DNA from: Acetobacter malorum
Lineage (GTDB): Bacteria > Pseudomonadota > Alphaproteobacteria > Acetobacterales > Acetobacteraceae
Direction: 5' to 3'
Length of the DNA stretch: 32,440 bases
NCBI RefSeq assembly: GCF_001580615.1
Contig: NZ_LHZC01000027.1
Span: 1-32,440, forward strand
Shown: piece after piece, positions 8,460 to 16,705 of the stretch
How the letters are laid out: every line of letters begins with the position of its first letter
How positions within the stretch are numbered: the stretch's first letter is position 1
Translations under genes and position numbers: made by a program
Notes under the pieces: generated by a model
What the model was told of the DNA's origin: nothing
Database searches by the model: none
What the model saw: the letters and a program-made list of their open reading frames with translations, nothing else

Positions 8460-9848
8460 TTGGCTAAACGACCAGCCCGCCAGTTTGCATGCCGGGCCTG
8501 CGGGGCGGTGTATTCCAAATGGATGGGCCAGTGCGAGGCTTGCGGCGAGTGGAATACGCTGGAGGAAATCGTGGTGGAACCGCTGGCCGCGTCTTCCCCC
8601 CGCGCCAGCAGCAAAGGCCGGCGCGTCAAGCTGGAAGGGCTGGAGGGCATGGCCGCGCCCCCGCCGCGTATCCGCACGGGCATTGAGGAACTGGACCGCG
8701 TGCTGGGCGGTGGCCTTGTTCCGGCCTCCGTCGTGCTGGTGGGGGGGGATCCGGGGATTGGTAAATCCACCCTGCTGCTTCAGGCTGCCTGCAAGCTGGC
8801 CGCGAAGAGTGAGCGCGTTCTGTATATCTCGGGCGAGGAAGCGGTAGACCAGATCCGCCTGCGCGCGTTGCGTCTGGGTGTGGGGCAGGCGACGCTGGAC
8901 CTCGCGGCTTCCATCAATGTTGCCGATATTGTCGCTACGCTGGAAGCCGAGCCGGATGTGCGCGTGGTGGTGATTGATTCCATCCAGACCATGTGGCTGG
9001 AAACGGTGGAAAGCGCCCCCGGCTCCGTCTCTCAGGTGCGGGCCTGCGCGTTTGAGTTGATCCGCCTGGCCAAGCGCAAAGGCTTCAGCCTGATTCTGGT
9101 CGGGCATGTCACCAAGGAAGGCGCTTTGGCTGGCCCGCGTGTGCTGGAGCATATGGTGGATGCCGTCATGTATTTTGAAGGCGACCGGGGCCACCAGTTC
9201 CGCATTTTGCGCGCTGCCAAAAACCGCTTTGGGGCCACGGACGAGATTGGCGTGTTTGCCATGACGGACCGGGGGCTGGAGGAAGTCTCTAACCCCTCCG
9301 CCCTGTTCCTTGCTGAACGGCGGGGCAATATTGCTGGTTCTGCCGTGTTTGCCGGGCTGGAGGGCACGCGGCCCGTTCTGCTGGAAGTGCAGGCGCTGCT
9401 GGCCCCCAAGAGTGGGGAGAATGCCCCGCGCCGTGCCGTGGTGGGGTGGGACAGTAGCCGCCTGTCCATGCTTCTGGCGGTGCTGGAAACACGCTGCGGC
9501 GTGAAGCTCTCTGGCATGGATGTGTATCTTAACGTGGCCGGTGGCCTGAAAGTGGCTGAACCTGCGGCGGATCTGGCCGTGGCGGCTGCCCTGATTTCCG
9601 CCGCAACCGGGATGCCGACCAGCTCGGGCGAAGTCTATTTTGGTGAGGTCGGGTTGTCTGGCGAGGTCCGTCAGGTCTCTCAGGCCGATGCCCGCCTGAA
9701 GGAAGCCGCCAAGCTGGGGTTTGATAAAGCCGTGCTGCCGCGCCGTATTGCCCGCGGGAGTGCGCGCAGCAAGCCGCCGGAAGGTCTGACCCTGCGCGAG
9801 ATCGGGCATCTGTCTGATCTGGTCACGGCGGATATGGAAGCGGAATAA
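8460..9848 (+). CDS. radA: DNA repair protein RadA
   Basis: RecA-like ATPase that helps branch migration and processing of recombination intermediates. In 462 residues: zinc finger CRACG...CEACG (Cys 11, 14, 25, 28), Walker A GGDPGIGKST (95-104), Walker B VVVIDS (about 169-174), the RadA-specific KNRFG motif (254-258), and a C-terminal Lon-protease-like domain. The start is TTG at 8460, supported by GGGGGAGA 6-8 bases upstream and by the canonical MAKRP...F.CRACG N-terminus. Length and domain order are normal. It follows ugd by 67 bases and may be read from its own or the ugd promoter. Confidence 0.95.
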   Translation: MAKRPARQFACRACGAVYSKWMGQCEACGEWNTLEEIVVEPLAASSPRASSKGRRVKLEGLEGMAAPPPRIRTGIEELDRVLGGGLVPASVVLVGGDPGIGKSTLLLQAACKLAAKSERVLYISGEEAVDQIRLRALRLGVGQATLDLAASINVADIVATLEAEPDVRVVVIDSIQTMWLETVESAPGSVSQVRACAFELIRLAKRKGFSLILVGHVTKEGALAGPRVLEHMVDAVMYFEGDRGHQFRILRAAKNRFGATDEIGVFAMTDRGLEEVSNPSALFLAERRGNIAGSAVFAGLEGTRPVLLEVQALLAPKSGENAPRRAVVGWDSSRLSMLLAVLETRCGVKLSGMDVYLNVAGGLKVAEPAADLAVAAALISAATGMPTSSGEVYFGEVGLSGEVRQVSQADARLKEAAKLGFDKAVLPRRIARGSARSKPPEGLTLREIGHLSDLVTADMEAE

Positions 9849-9877
9849 CTGCACGAAAAAAAGCGGGAGAGAACGGA

Positions 9878-9906
9878 TTGTCAGGCCCGTTTGATCTCGC
9901 TATAAT
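9878..9906 (+). promoter_or_regulatory. Sigma-70 promoter of the tRNA-Gly gene
   Basis: TTGTCA (9878-9883) and TATAAT (9901-9906) are separated by exactly 17 bases, giving a near-consensus housekeeping promoter. Transcription would start near 9913, about 8 bases before the mature tRNA. Confidence 0.85.
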
Positions 9907-9920
9907 GCGCGCCACGGTAT

Positions 9921-9994
9921 GCGGATGTAGTTCAATGGTAGAACGGCAGCTTCCCAAGCTGCATACGGGGGTTCGATTCCCCTCATCCGCTCCA
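9921..9994 (+). tRNA. tRNA-Gly (anticodon CCC)
   Basis: The acceptor arms GCGGATG and CATCCGC pair. The anticodon stem GCAGC/GCTGC encloses the loop TTCCCAA, giving anticodon CCC, which reads GGG. The T-arm has GGTTCGATTCC, and the CCA end is encoded (9992-9994). Read by eye without a covariance model. Confidence 0.95.
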
Positions 9995-10154
9995 ATTCTC
10001 CAGAAAAACTAATGCTCTGCTAATGCGCGGTCGGTGTAGATTGCACTGTGCTCGTTGTTTCTGGTTTCTCTCCGGTAGCTCGCTCCCATTGCAGCATGTT
10101 ATTCACGCTTTACAGGGGACTGTTTTCAGGGCCTCCCAGTAAAGGAAAATAGTC

Positions 10155-10937
10155 GTGCAGAGAAAAACTTTTCAGAGAGGTAACCTGACCTTTTCCTATC
10201 TGGATACGGAGGGAGAAAAGCCGCTGCTGGTGGCTCTGCACGGTCACATGATGGAAGGAGCCACCTTTCTGCCGCTTATGCAGATTTTGCAGTCTGATTA
10301 TCGGGTGGTTGCGCTGGATCAGCGTGGACATGGCTTTTCAGATCATGCGGCAAGTTACACGCGTGATGATTATCTTTGCGATATTGAGGTACTTTTACAA
10401 ACCCTCAATGGGAATATGCCTGTTATTCTGCTCGGTCATTCTCTGGGCGGAGTGAATGTGTATCAGTTTGCGGCGCGCCATCCTGATCTGGTGCAGGCGT
10501 TGATTATTGAAGACATTGGCGCTGTGGTGAATGATAATCTCAGCTTTTGTCTTCCGTGGTCAGGTGTTTTCAAAACAAAAGAAAATCTTGTGGCGTGTAT
10601 TGGACCAAACATGGCTCCATACCTTGCTCCGTCTTTGCGGCAAACAGCACAGGGCTGGAAACTGGCGTTTGAGCCAGCTGAGATGGTACAGTCGCAGAAG
10701 TGTCTGAATGGAGACCATTGGCAGGACTGGCTGGCAACGTCCTGCCCCGCACTCCTGTTGCATGGGACACAAAGCCCGGTTCTGTCAGGCGTGATGAGCG
10801 AGGACATGGTGAGGCGCCGCATCAGGACGCAATTGCAGAGCCTCCCCGGTGGACATGTCCTGCATCAGGATGATTTGCCGGGATATGTTGAGGCTGTAAA
10901 ACACTTTCTTGCGGGGCTGGCAGCCCAAGAGGCCTGA
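10155..10937 (+). CDS. Alpha/beta-fold hydrolase, substrate unknown
   Basis: A 260-residue single-domain alpha/beta hydrolase, probably cytosolic as no signal peptide is seen. The oxyanion-hole motif is LHGH (28-31), DQRGHG follows at 55-60, and the nucleophile elbow is GHSLGG (94-99, Ser96). The catalytic His is probably His234 (PGGHVLHQDD). The usual acid position after strand 7 reads GTQSPVL with no Asp, so the acid may come from Glu119/Asp120 (LIIEDIG) or elsewhere. Start is GTG at 10155, with AGGAAA upstream. Third codon positions look more AT-rich than in radA or ugd, and the gene lies just after a tRNA, which hints at acquisition. Esterase, lactonase or haloperoxidase-type activity cannot be told apart. 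Confidence 0.8.
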   Translation: MQRKTFQRGNLTFSYLDTEGEKPLLVALHGHMMEGATFLPLMQILQSDYRVVALDQRGHGFSDHAASYTRDDYLCDIEVLLQTLNGNMPVILLGHSLGGVNVYQFAARHPDLVQALIIEDIGAVVNDNLSFCLPWSGVFKTKENLVACIGPNMAPYLAPSLRQTAQGWKLAFEPAEMVQSQKCLNGDHWQDWLATSCPALLLHGTQSPVLSGVMSEDMVRRRIRTQLQSLPGGHVLHQDDLPGYVEAVKHFLAGLAAQEA

Positions 10938-10970
10938 AAAATAATCGGCTGCGCAGTAAAATTTCTGAAG

Positions 10971-11007
10971 AAAAAAGAACGGCATTGTCTCCGTAACACT
11001 GCCGTTC
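10971..11007 (-). terminator. Rho-independent terminator of poxB
   Basis: On the minus strand, GAACGGCA (11007-11000) pairs with TGCCGTTC (10984-10977) around a 15-base loop and is followed by six T residues (10976-10971). It lies about 30 bases past the poxB stop. Confidence 0.75.
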
Positions 11008-11037
11008 AGAAAAGATCTTTAAAACAGTTGTGGCCTA

Positions 11038-12771
11038 TTACCGAAGGAACGGAATATTGGTTCTGGCCACGTCAAGGATCTCATCACCCCGTCCGTTCAT
11101 CACGGCTTTCAGGGCATAGAGACTAAAGCCGGTAATCTGGGCTTTTTCAATTTTGGGCGGCATGGCGAGTTCCTGCGTGTTGGTGACCGCATCCAGCACG
11201 GCAGGGCCGGGGTGGTTGAGAATTTCATCCACGGCAGCGGGCAGGTCCGCCGGATTTTCAACACGCACAGCGTGCAGACCCATGGCACGGGCCATGGCGG
11301 CAAAATCCGGGTTTTGCAGGTTCACCCCGGTTTCCAGATAGCCCGCGGCTTTCATCTCCATAGCGACAAAGCCGAGCGAGCCATTGTTCACGATAATCAG
11401 CTTAACCGGCAGTTTTTCCTGCGTTAGCGTAATCAGGTCGCCCATCAGCATAGTAAAGCCGCCATCGCCGGAGAGGCTGATCACCTGCCGGTCAGGCTGC
11501 GCCACCTGCGCGCCAATGGCCTGCGGCAAAGCGTTGGCCATGGAGCCGTGGACGAAGGAGCCAATCAGCTGCCGCCGTCCGTTCATGGTCAGGTAACGGG
11601 CCGCCCAGACGGTGGGCGTGCCGACATCTGCGGTAAAAATGGCATCGTCGGTCGCGGCCTGATCGATGAGTCTTGTGAGGTATTGCGGGTGGATGGGGCC
11701 TTTGCCGCCGGTTGCCAGATCATCCAGCCCTTGCCGGGCTTTGGCGTAAAGTTCCAGACTGTGGTCCAGATGGCTGCGGTCTGTGCGCGCCGGCAGCAGC
11801 GGCAGCAGGGCGTCCAGTGTGGAGGCCACATCGCCCACCAGCCCCTGCGTTAGCGTGCAACGGCGGCCAAGCTGTTCCGGCCGGATATCAATCTGCGCAA
11901 TTTTGGCGTTTTCCGGATAGAACTGCCGGTAAGGGAAGTCCGTGCCCAGCATCAGCACCACATCGGCTGCCATCAGAGTGTGATAGCCGGAGGAAAAGCC
12001 GATCAGCCCTGTCATGCCCACATCATAAGGGTTGTCGTATTCCACATGCTCCTTGCCGCCCAGCGCGTGGACAATGGGGGCCTTCAGCGCTTCCGCCAGC
12101 TTTAAAAGCTGTTTATGGGCGCCAGCACAGCCGCGCCCGGCCAGCAGGGTGACTTTCTTCCCACTTTTCAAAAGCGCGGCCAGCGCGCTCAGTTCGTCTT
12201 CTGACGGAATAACGCGTGGCGCTTTGGGCAGAAGAGCCGACTTTGCAGAAATAGCCGTTGTCACCGCGGTTTTGAGCGCAACATCACCGGGGATGACAAT
12301 AACAGCCACACCGCGTTGCCCCACGGCAGCACGTATGGCCAGTTCAACAAGGCGCGGGGCCTGTTCGGGCGAGGAAATGGTCTCGCAATAATGGCTGCAT
12401 TCCCGGAACAGGGCTTCCGGGCGCGTTTCCTGAAAATATCCAGACCCAAGTTCCGGGCTGGGAATTTGCGCGGCAATGGCCAGAACCGGCACGCGGGAGC
12501 GGTGCGCGTCATACAGCCCATTAATAAGGTGCAGGTTACCCGGCCCGCAGGAGCCAGCGCACACGGCCAGCTTGCCCGTAACATGGGCAGAGCCGGCAGC
12601 GGCAAAGGCAGCCACTTCCTCGTGCCGGACATGCACCCAGCGGATTGTTTTATGTTTGAGCAGACTATCCGTGATGCCGTTCAGGCTGTCTCCCACAACG
12701 CCGTAAATGGCGTCCACACCAGCGGTTTCAAGCGTCTGGACAATAACTTCCGAAACATTGGGTTTGGCCAT
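11038..12771 (-). CDS. poxB: Pyruvate dehydrogenase (quinone), PoxB-type
   Basis: Thiamine-diphosphate and FAD enzyme that decarboxylates pyruvate to acetate and CO2, passing electrons to ubiquinone at the inner membrane. Its 577 residues follow E. coli PoxB (572) closely: VVGDSLNGITDSL, catalytic Glu51 within RHEEVAAFAA, LAVCAGSCGPGNLHLINGL, SGYFQET and FRECSHYCE. The ThDP/Mg motif starts GDGG at 435 and ends NN near 462-463. The C-terminal SLYALKAVMNGRGDEI matches the region used for membrane binding in E. coli PoxB. The start ATG is at 12769-12771, with AAGGGA upstream. A hairpin with a T tract follows. Acetolactate synthase and pyruvate decarboxylase belong to the same superfamily but fit less well. 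Confidence 0.93.
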   Translation of the reverse strand: MAKPNVSEVIVQTLETAGVDAIYGVVGDSLNGITDSLLKHKTIRWVHVRHEEVAAFAAAGSAHVTGKLAVCAGSCGPGNLHLINGLYDAHRSRVPVLAIAAQIPSPELGSGYFQETRPEALFRECSHYCETISSPEQAPRLVELAIRAAVGQRGVAVIVIPGDVALKTAVTTAISAKSALLPKAPRVIPSEDELSALAALLKSGKKVTLLAGRGCAGAHKQLLKLAEALKAPIVHALGGKEHVEYDNPYDVGMTGLIGFSSGYHTLMAADVVLMLGTDFPYRQFYPENAKIAQIDIRPEQLGRRCTLTQGLVGDVASTLDALLPLLPARTDRSHLDHSLELYAKARQGLDDLATGGKGPIHPQYLTRLIDQAATDDAIFTADVGTPTVWAARYLTMNGRRQLIGSFVHGSMANALPQAIGAQVAQPDRQVISLSGDGGFTMLMGDLITLTQEKLPVKLIIVNNGSLGFVAMEMKAAGYLETGVNLQNPDFAAMARAMGLHAVRVENPADLPAAVDEILNHPGPAVLDAVTNTQELAMPPKIEKAQITGFSLYALKAVMNGRGDEILDVARTNIPFLR

Positions 12772-12825
12772 ATGCCGTCAGTCCCTTCTGGTTGGATGAT
12801 GGGGAGCGGAAGGGTGTGCTCCGTG

Positions 12826-12892
12826 TTGTGACAGTGGGAACGGATCAGCCAGAGGCAGGTTGGAAATAACGCTTGTCACTATTTTGTGACAG
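12826..12892 (-). promoter_or_regulatory. Candidate operator upstream of poxB
   Basis: TGTCAC (12874-12879) and GTGACA (12886-12891) form a palindrome with a 6-base centre. The half-site TTGTGACAG recurs as a direct repeat at 12826-12834 and 12884-12892. The spacing resembles Crp/Fnr-type sites, although the bases differ from either consensus. It lies 55-120 bases upstream of the poxB start. No regulator gene is adjacent. Confidence 0.35.
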
Positions 12893-13227
12893 CCTGAAGA
12901 GGACCGGGGGTGACGCGCACGGTGTTCTCTGCTGGGCGTGATAGCTCACGGTTTTGTGTTGTGTTGGAAAGCCCCGAAAATCGGCTTTCCCGTCCACAGA
13001 AGCAGTCAAGACGAACAAATTTTTTTGTTTCGGTTTCGTATAGTATTGAAGAGATAATTCACACTATCATTCTCTTTTCAAAACTATATGTATAGAGAAA
13101 TGCCTTTTTATTCTTTGTCTTTTCCATGCGGGATATGCTAATAGACCGCCCGTTCGGTAATAATCGTAAAAGCACGTTACGCTTGAAAATAATATAATAT
13201 CGTGCAAACCTCATATTGTTATGAAGT

Positions 13228-13236
13228 TGTTATAAT
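13228..13236 (+). promoter_or_regulatory. Candidate extended -10 promoter for the leader/porin/permease unit
   Basis: TGTTATAAT is an extended -10 element (TGnTATAAT) inside the AT-rich stretch, with no good -35 at 17 bases. Transcription would start near 13243, giving a leader of about 270 bases before the porin-like gene. Confidence 0.4.
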
Positions 13237-13408
13237 ATTTTAGAGCGTTGTCAGAGCTCTGTACACCAGCCTGCTGGCGGGTTTGTGCAGCGTGACTGGC
13301 GGAGCCTGATGTCTGGCCTTCGCACATCTGTGCGCAGGGTTTTTCCCGGCAGAGGCTGGAATTTTATGCGGAGGAAGAAAGGGATCAGGAGGTCCCAAAC
13401 GTCAGGGC

Positions 13409-13441
13409 CTTAAGGGCAGATGCACAGGATGCGCCCTTGAG
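13409..13441 (+). promoter_or_regulatory. Hairpin in the porin leader
   Basis: CTTAAGGGC (13409-13417) pairs with GCCCTTGAG (13433-13441), with one G-T wobble. It ends 7 bases before the AAGGAG ribosome-binding site of the leader ORF, so it could affect access of ribosomes to that ORF. Confidence 0.4.
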
Positions 13442-13463
13442 GGATAAGAAGGAGTGTTACGGC

Positions 13464-13508
13464 ATGAATCAGAGTATGGCGGCCTGTTGTAGCCGCGGCG
13501 TGTGCTGA
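13464..13508 (+). CDS. Candidate Cys-rich leader peptide upstream of the porin-like gene
   Basis: A 14-codon ORF encoding MNQSMAACCSRGVC, with three Cys. It has a strong ribosome-binding site (AAGGAG, 13449-13454) 9 bases before the ATG, better than that of the gene that follows. Its TGA ends 6 bases before the ATG of the porin-like gene, so ribosomes could be handed on. Short Cys-rich upstream ORFs in other bacteria act as leaders sensing cysteine or copper. Which signal applies here, if any, is inference; it could also be chance. Confidence 0.45.
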   Translation: MNQSMAACCSRGVC

Positions 13509-13514
13509 AGTACC

Positions 13515-15059
13515 ATGCGCAAAACAGTTCATTCTCTTGTTCTGGGGAGTATGGGCCTGTGTATGGCTTTCGGGGTAGAAAGCAAAAGCGCACAGGCTGA
13601 TACAACACTGGTCTCTGTGCGTGGTCTGACGCTGCAAGGCGGTCTGGATATTGGTGGTTCAGCCTTTTTTGTTCCCCATGCCAATTTTGGCGCGGGCTCT
13701 TACGCACCCCAGAAAAACGGCGCCTATCAGCGGCATAAAAACCCTGTTTATGGCGAGTTTTACGGCAAACCTATGCTGACCGGCCAGTGGGCGCTGGGGC
13801 ACGGTTTTACCGTCATTGGCAGAGCTTCCGCAATCGGCGCGACCACTCTGGGGAATGGCGATGCGGAAGAGGTGTCTCAAACCTCCGGCACGCCGCGCTC
13901 TATTTATCTGGAAGAAGCTAATCTGGGCGTGGAAATGCCCGTTAAGCTCTTTGGAAATCCCAATAAACTGACAATTCTTGGCGGCAGACAGGCTTTTGCG
14001 GTTGATGATGGCTTCCTGATTGGTAAAGGCACCTACAGTGCGGGCAACCGTGGGGCATGGTGGTATGCGCCGCGTTTTGCCTTTTCCGGCCCCGGCGTCA
14101 TCAAGCTGGAAGGCAACCCGGTCCGTGCGGATGTCTTCATGCTGGAAAGCAATTCCGATAATGACATCGATACCGGGTATGACCGCCCCAAAACCAAGTT
14201 TGTCGGGTTTGACGTTAGCTGGTTTGTAAACCGCCCCGGTGGACATGGGGAAAATACCTATGCGGACCGTGCGGCGTTTGTGACACTCACCTATTTCCAT
14301 GTGCGTGAGGCCGATACGTCCTCGCACTATGACTATTCCGCCCGTGGGGACAGGGAAGGGATGAATGTGGCGTCCTTAAGCTGGGGTGGCACGTTATTTC
14401 CCATCAAACAACTTGGAATTTCAAAGAACTTTACGTTCTATGGAGATTTTGTATCCGAGCAGAACAGCCACGCAGGCAACGGGTATAAATCTGTTGAGGC
14501 CTACGGGATGTTTCTTGAGCCCGGCTACAGATTTTCCATGCTACCCTGGCAGCCCTCCCTGTTCTATCGCTATACGCGCTATAGCGGGGCCAGAAACCCG
14601 GAAGGCTCCGTCAAGCGGAGTTATGACACGTTCTTCCTGTATGACGGCAAACGCTACACCTATGGCGGCTACTGGCCGGGGGAAATTGTGGGTATGTATC
14701 TGGCCCCGCTTTCCAATCTGGAAGTGCAGCAGATTGACCTGACAGCCACCCCTCCGGTGCATCTGCTAAACGCGCAGGACAGCCTGAAACTGGGGCTGCA
14801 TTATTATGATCTGTCTTTGCTGTATGCCACAGGTGCCGGGCTCAAGCCCCATACCGGGCGGCATATCTCAGATGAGCTGGATTTTTCCGCCGAATATACG
14901 CTTAACGCCACCACATCCGCCGCACTGGCCGGGGGCGTTGCGTTTTCCGGCCCCGCCGGGAAGGCACTGGCCCGTTCCGGTGTGCCGCAAGGCTATGCCC
15001 TGCCAGACCTTGGGCACCATGCCGGCATTATCGAGGCCTACTTCTTCAAGCATTTCTAA
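13515..15059 (+). CDS. Outer-membrane beta-barrel porin, alginate-export (AlgE)-like
   Basis: A 514-residue secreted protein with a signal peptide of about 29 residues (MRKTVHSLVLGSMGL...SAQA|DTT). The mature part has alternating hydrophobic strands rich in Tyr, Phe and Gly and ends YFFKHF, with the terminal Phe expected of outer-membrane barrels. GGRQAFAVDDGFLI and GNRGAWWYAPRFAF resemble the alginate-export barrel family, whose members are often general or sugar porins and need not export alginate. It is preceded by a Cys-rich leader ORF and a long untranslated region, and is followed after 70 bases, with no terminator, by an amino acid permease. The substrate is unknown. Confidence 0.68.
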   Translation: MRKTVHSLVLGSMGLCMAFGVESKSAQADTTLVSVRGLTLQGGLDIGGSAFFVPHANFGAGSYAPQKNGAYQRHKNPVYGEFYGKPMLTGQWALGHGFTVIGRASAIGATTLGNGDAEEVSQTSGTPRSIYLEEANLGVEMPVKLFGNPNKLTILGGRQAFAVDDGFLIGKGTYSAGNRGAWWYAPRFAFSGPGVIKLEGNPVRADVFMLESNSDNDIDTGYDRPKTKFVGFDVSWFVNRPGGHGENTYADRAAFVTLTYFHVREADTSSHYDYSARGDREGMNVASLSWGGTLFPIKQLGISKNFTFYGDFVSEQNSHAGNGYKSVEAYGMFLEPGYRFSMLPWQPSLFYRYTRYSGARNPEGSVKRSYDTFFLYDGKRYTYGGYWPGEIVGMYLAPLSNLEVQQIDLTATPPVHLLNAQDSLKLGLHYYDLSLLYATGAGLKPHTGRHISDELDFSAEYTLNATTSAALAGGVAFSGPAGKALARSGVPQGYALPDLGHHAGIIEAYFFKHF

Positions 15060-15129
15060 CGGACATTTCCCTCTTTCTTCCGAATGAGCAATAATCTCCC
15101 GGATAACAACAGCACAGGACGCCGCGCTT

Positions 15130-16485
15130 ATGGTCGATCAGGACAGCACCCAACCCACCACACCCCCTGCGGGTTTGCGGAACCGGCATATCGCGATGAT
15201 CGCGTTAGGCGGCATTATTGGGGCGGGGCTGTTTGTCGGAAGTAGTGCAGCCATTGCAGCAACCGGGCCAGCCGTGCTGCTGGCGTTTCTGGCCGTGGGC
15301 TTTCTGGTCATTCTGGTTATGCGCATGCTGGGGGAGATGGTCACGGCGGATCCCGGGCGTGGCTCCTTTGTGGAATATATTCGCGCCGCGCATGGTGACA
15401 GGCTGGGTTTTACCGCAGGCTGGCTCTACTGGTTTTTCTGGGTTGTGGTGCTGGGGAGTGAGGCGATTGCCGGCGCTCTGCTGTTACAGGACTGGATTGC
15501 CATGCCGGTCTGGTTGCTGTCCATTGCCCTGATTGTGCTGCTCAAGCTGGTGAATTTTGCAGCCCCCCGCGTGTTTGGGGAATGTGAATTCTGGCTCTCC
15601 ATGATTAAGGTCATCAGCATCGTTGCCTTTATCGGGGCCGCTCTGCTGTATGTTTTCCATGTGTTTGGGCCGGGCGTGCCGGTGCGTGAAAACGTGCTGG
15701 GCCATGGCGGCTTTTTTCCACATGGGGCTGTGGCAGTGCTCTCCATTATTCCCACCATTCTGTTCACCATGATGGGGTCTGAGATTGCAACGGTTGCCGC
15801 TGCGGAATCCCCGGAGCCGGGCAAGAACGTCGCACGGGTAACGCGCAGCATCGGCACCCGTGTCACGCTGTTTTATCTGGCCTCTGTCGCCATGATCCTG
15901 ATGGTCGTGCCATGGCCCTCCATTATCCCCGGTCGCTCTCCGTTTGTAACGGCCATGGACGTTATGGGTGTTCCGGGTGCTGGCCTGCTGATGCGCATTG
16001 TGGTGCTGAGTGCGGTGCTCTCCTGCCTCAATTCCAGCATGTATATTACATCCCGTATTCTTACGGAGCTGGCCGGGGGGGGGGATGCACCGGCCATTCT
16101 GGCGCGTAAATCCCACACCCACACACCTCGTCTGGCCATTACGGTCAGCAGTGTGGCGGGCACGCTGGTAGCGTTTTCTTCCATCCTCGCACCCAACACC
16201 ATTTTTGCTTTTCTGCTGAGTTGTAGCGGTGGCGTTATTCTGGTGGTGTATTGCCTGATTGTCTCCGCCTATGTGCAGACGCGCAAGCGGGCAGAACAGG
16301 CCGGGCAGGGGGGCGGCTTTAACCTGCCGCTGTTCCCCTTCTGCAATTATGCAACGCTACTGGCTGTGGCCTTTGTGTTCATCGCCATGATGTTCAATCC
16401 GGCAGAACGGATGACCGCCATTGCCAGCCTTGGCACCTCGGTCTTCTTCTTTGTGCTGGCATCGCTGAAGAACAAGAGCTCTTAA
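15130..16485 (+). CDS. Amino acid permease, APC superfamily (GabP-like)
   Basis: Inner-membrane proton-coupled amino acid importer of 451 residues with about 12 hydrophobic segments. Family motifs: GGIIGAGLFVGSS in TM1, MRMLGEM, GWLYWFFW, GECEFWLSMIKV, GSEIATVAAAESPEP in the loop after TM6, and SCLNSSMYITSRIL near TM8. These fit E. coli GabP best among the permeases I can recall, ahead of MmuP, but specificity cannot be fixed and gamma-aminobutyrate is only one option. Start ATG at 15130 with AGGAC 9 bases upstream. It probably shares a transcript with the porin-like gene before it. A strong terminator follows. Confidence 0.88.
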   Translation: MVDQDSTQPTTPPAGLRNRHIAMIALGGIIGAGLFVGSSAAIAATGPAVLLAFLAVGFLVILVMRMLGEMVTADPGRGSFVEYIRAAHGDRLGFTAGWLYWFFWVVVLGSEAIAGALLLQDWIAMPVWLLSIALIVLLKLVNFAAPRVFGECEFWLSMIKVISIVAFIGAALLYVFHVFGPGVPVRENVLGHGGFFPHGAVAVLSIIPTILFTMMGSEIATVAAAESPEPGKNVARVTRSIGTRVTLFYLASVAMILMVVPWPSIIPGRSPFVTAMDVMGVPGAGLLMRIVVLSAVLSCLNSSMYITSRILTELAGGGDAPAILARKSHTHTPRLAITVSSVAGTLVAFSSILAPNTIFAFLLSCSGGVILVVYCLIVSAYVQTRKRAEQAGQGGGFNLPLFPFCNYATLLAVAFVFIAMMFNPAERMTAIASLGTSVFFFVLASLKNKSS

Positions 16486-16517
16486 AAGCGGGCGGTCCTT
16501 TTCGCGCCAGATAAGAG

Positions 16518-16559
16518 GGGCGCTGACTGATGTTTCGGCACAGTCAGCGCCCTTTTTTT
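16518..16559 (+). terminator. Strong rho-independent terminator after the permease
   Basis: GGGCGCTGACTG (16518-16529) pairs perfectly with CAGTCAGCGCCC (16541-16552) around an 11-base loop and is followed by seven T residues (16553-16559). Confidence 0.95.
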
Positions 16560-16705
16560 ATGATGAACATCTGGCTTCATTTAAAATGGAAACCTTCTGT
16601 ATGCACGGCGTTCTGTTGTAACGCCCCTTAAACACGCCGGATAAAATGTCCTGCCGTCTTCCCGTGTGAGGGGCGCTTTTTCACAGATCAATGTGAGGTT
16701 GTGTC

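Larger units (their letters stand above)
12893..13463. other. Long intergenic stretch, AT-rich in the middle
   Basis: No gene could be supported between the poxB upstream region and the leader ORF at 13464. Bases about 13010-13245 are strongly AT-rich compared with the surroundings, and about 13246-13463 return to normal composition. The stretch holds a candidate promoter and a leader hairpin, listed separately. The short open frame at 12910-13095 has no ribosome-binding site or recognisable protein features. Confidence 0.6.

Noticed and set aside
8364..9854. Open frame of 496 codons on the minus strand, antisense to radA
   Set aside because: Covers radA exactly with no recognisable motif; radA has all its family motifs.
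9921..9994. tRNA-Gly as an integration site of a mobile element
   Set aside because: No integrase, no repeat of the tRNA 3' end and no phage genes were found downstream in the window.
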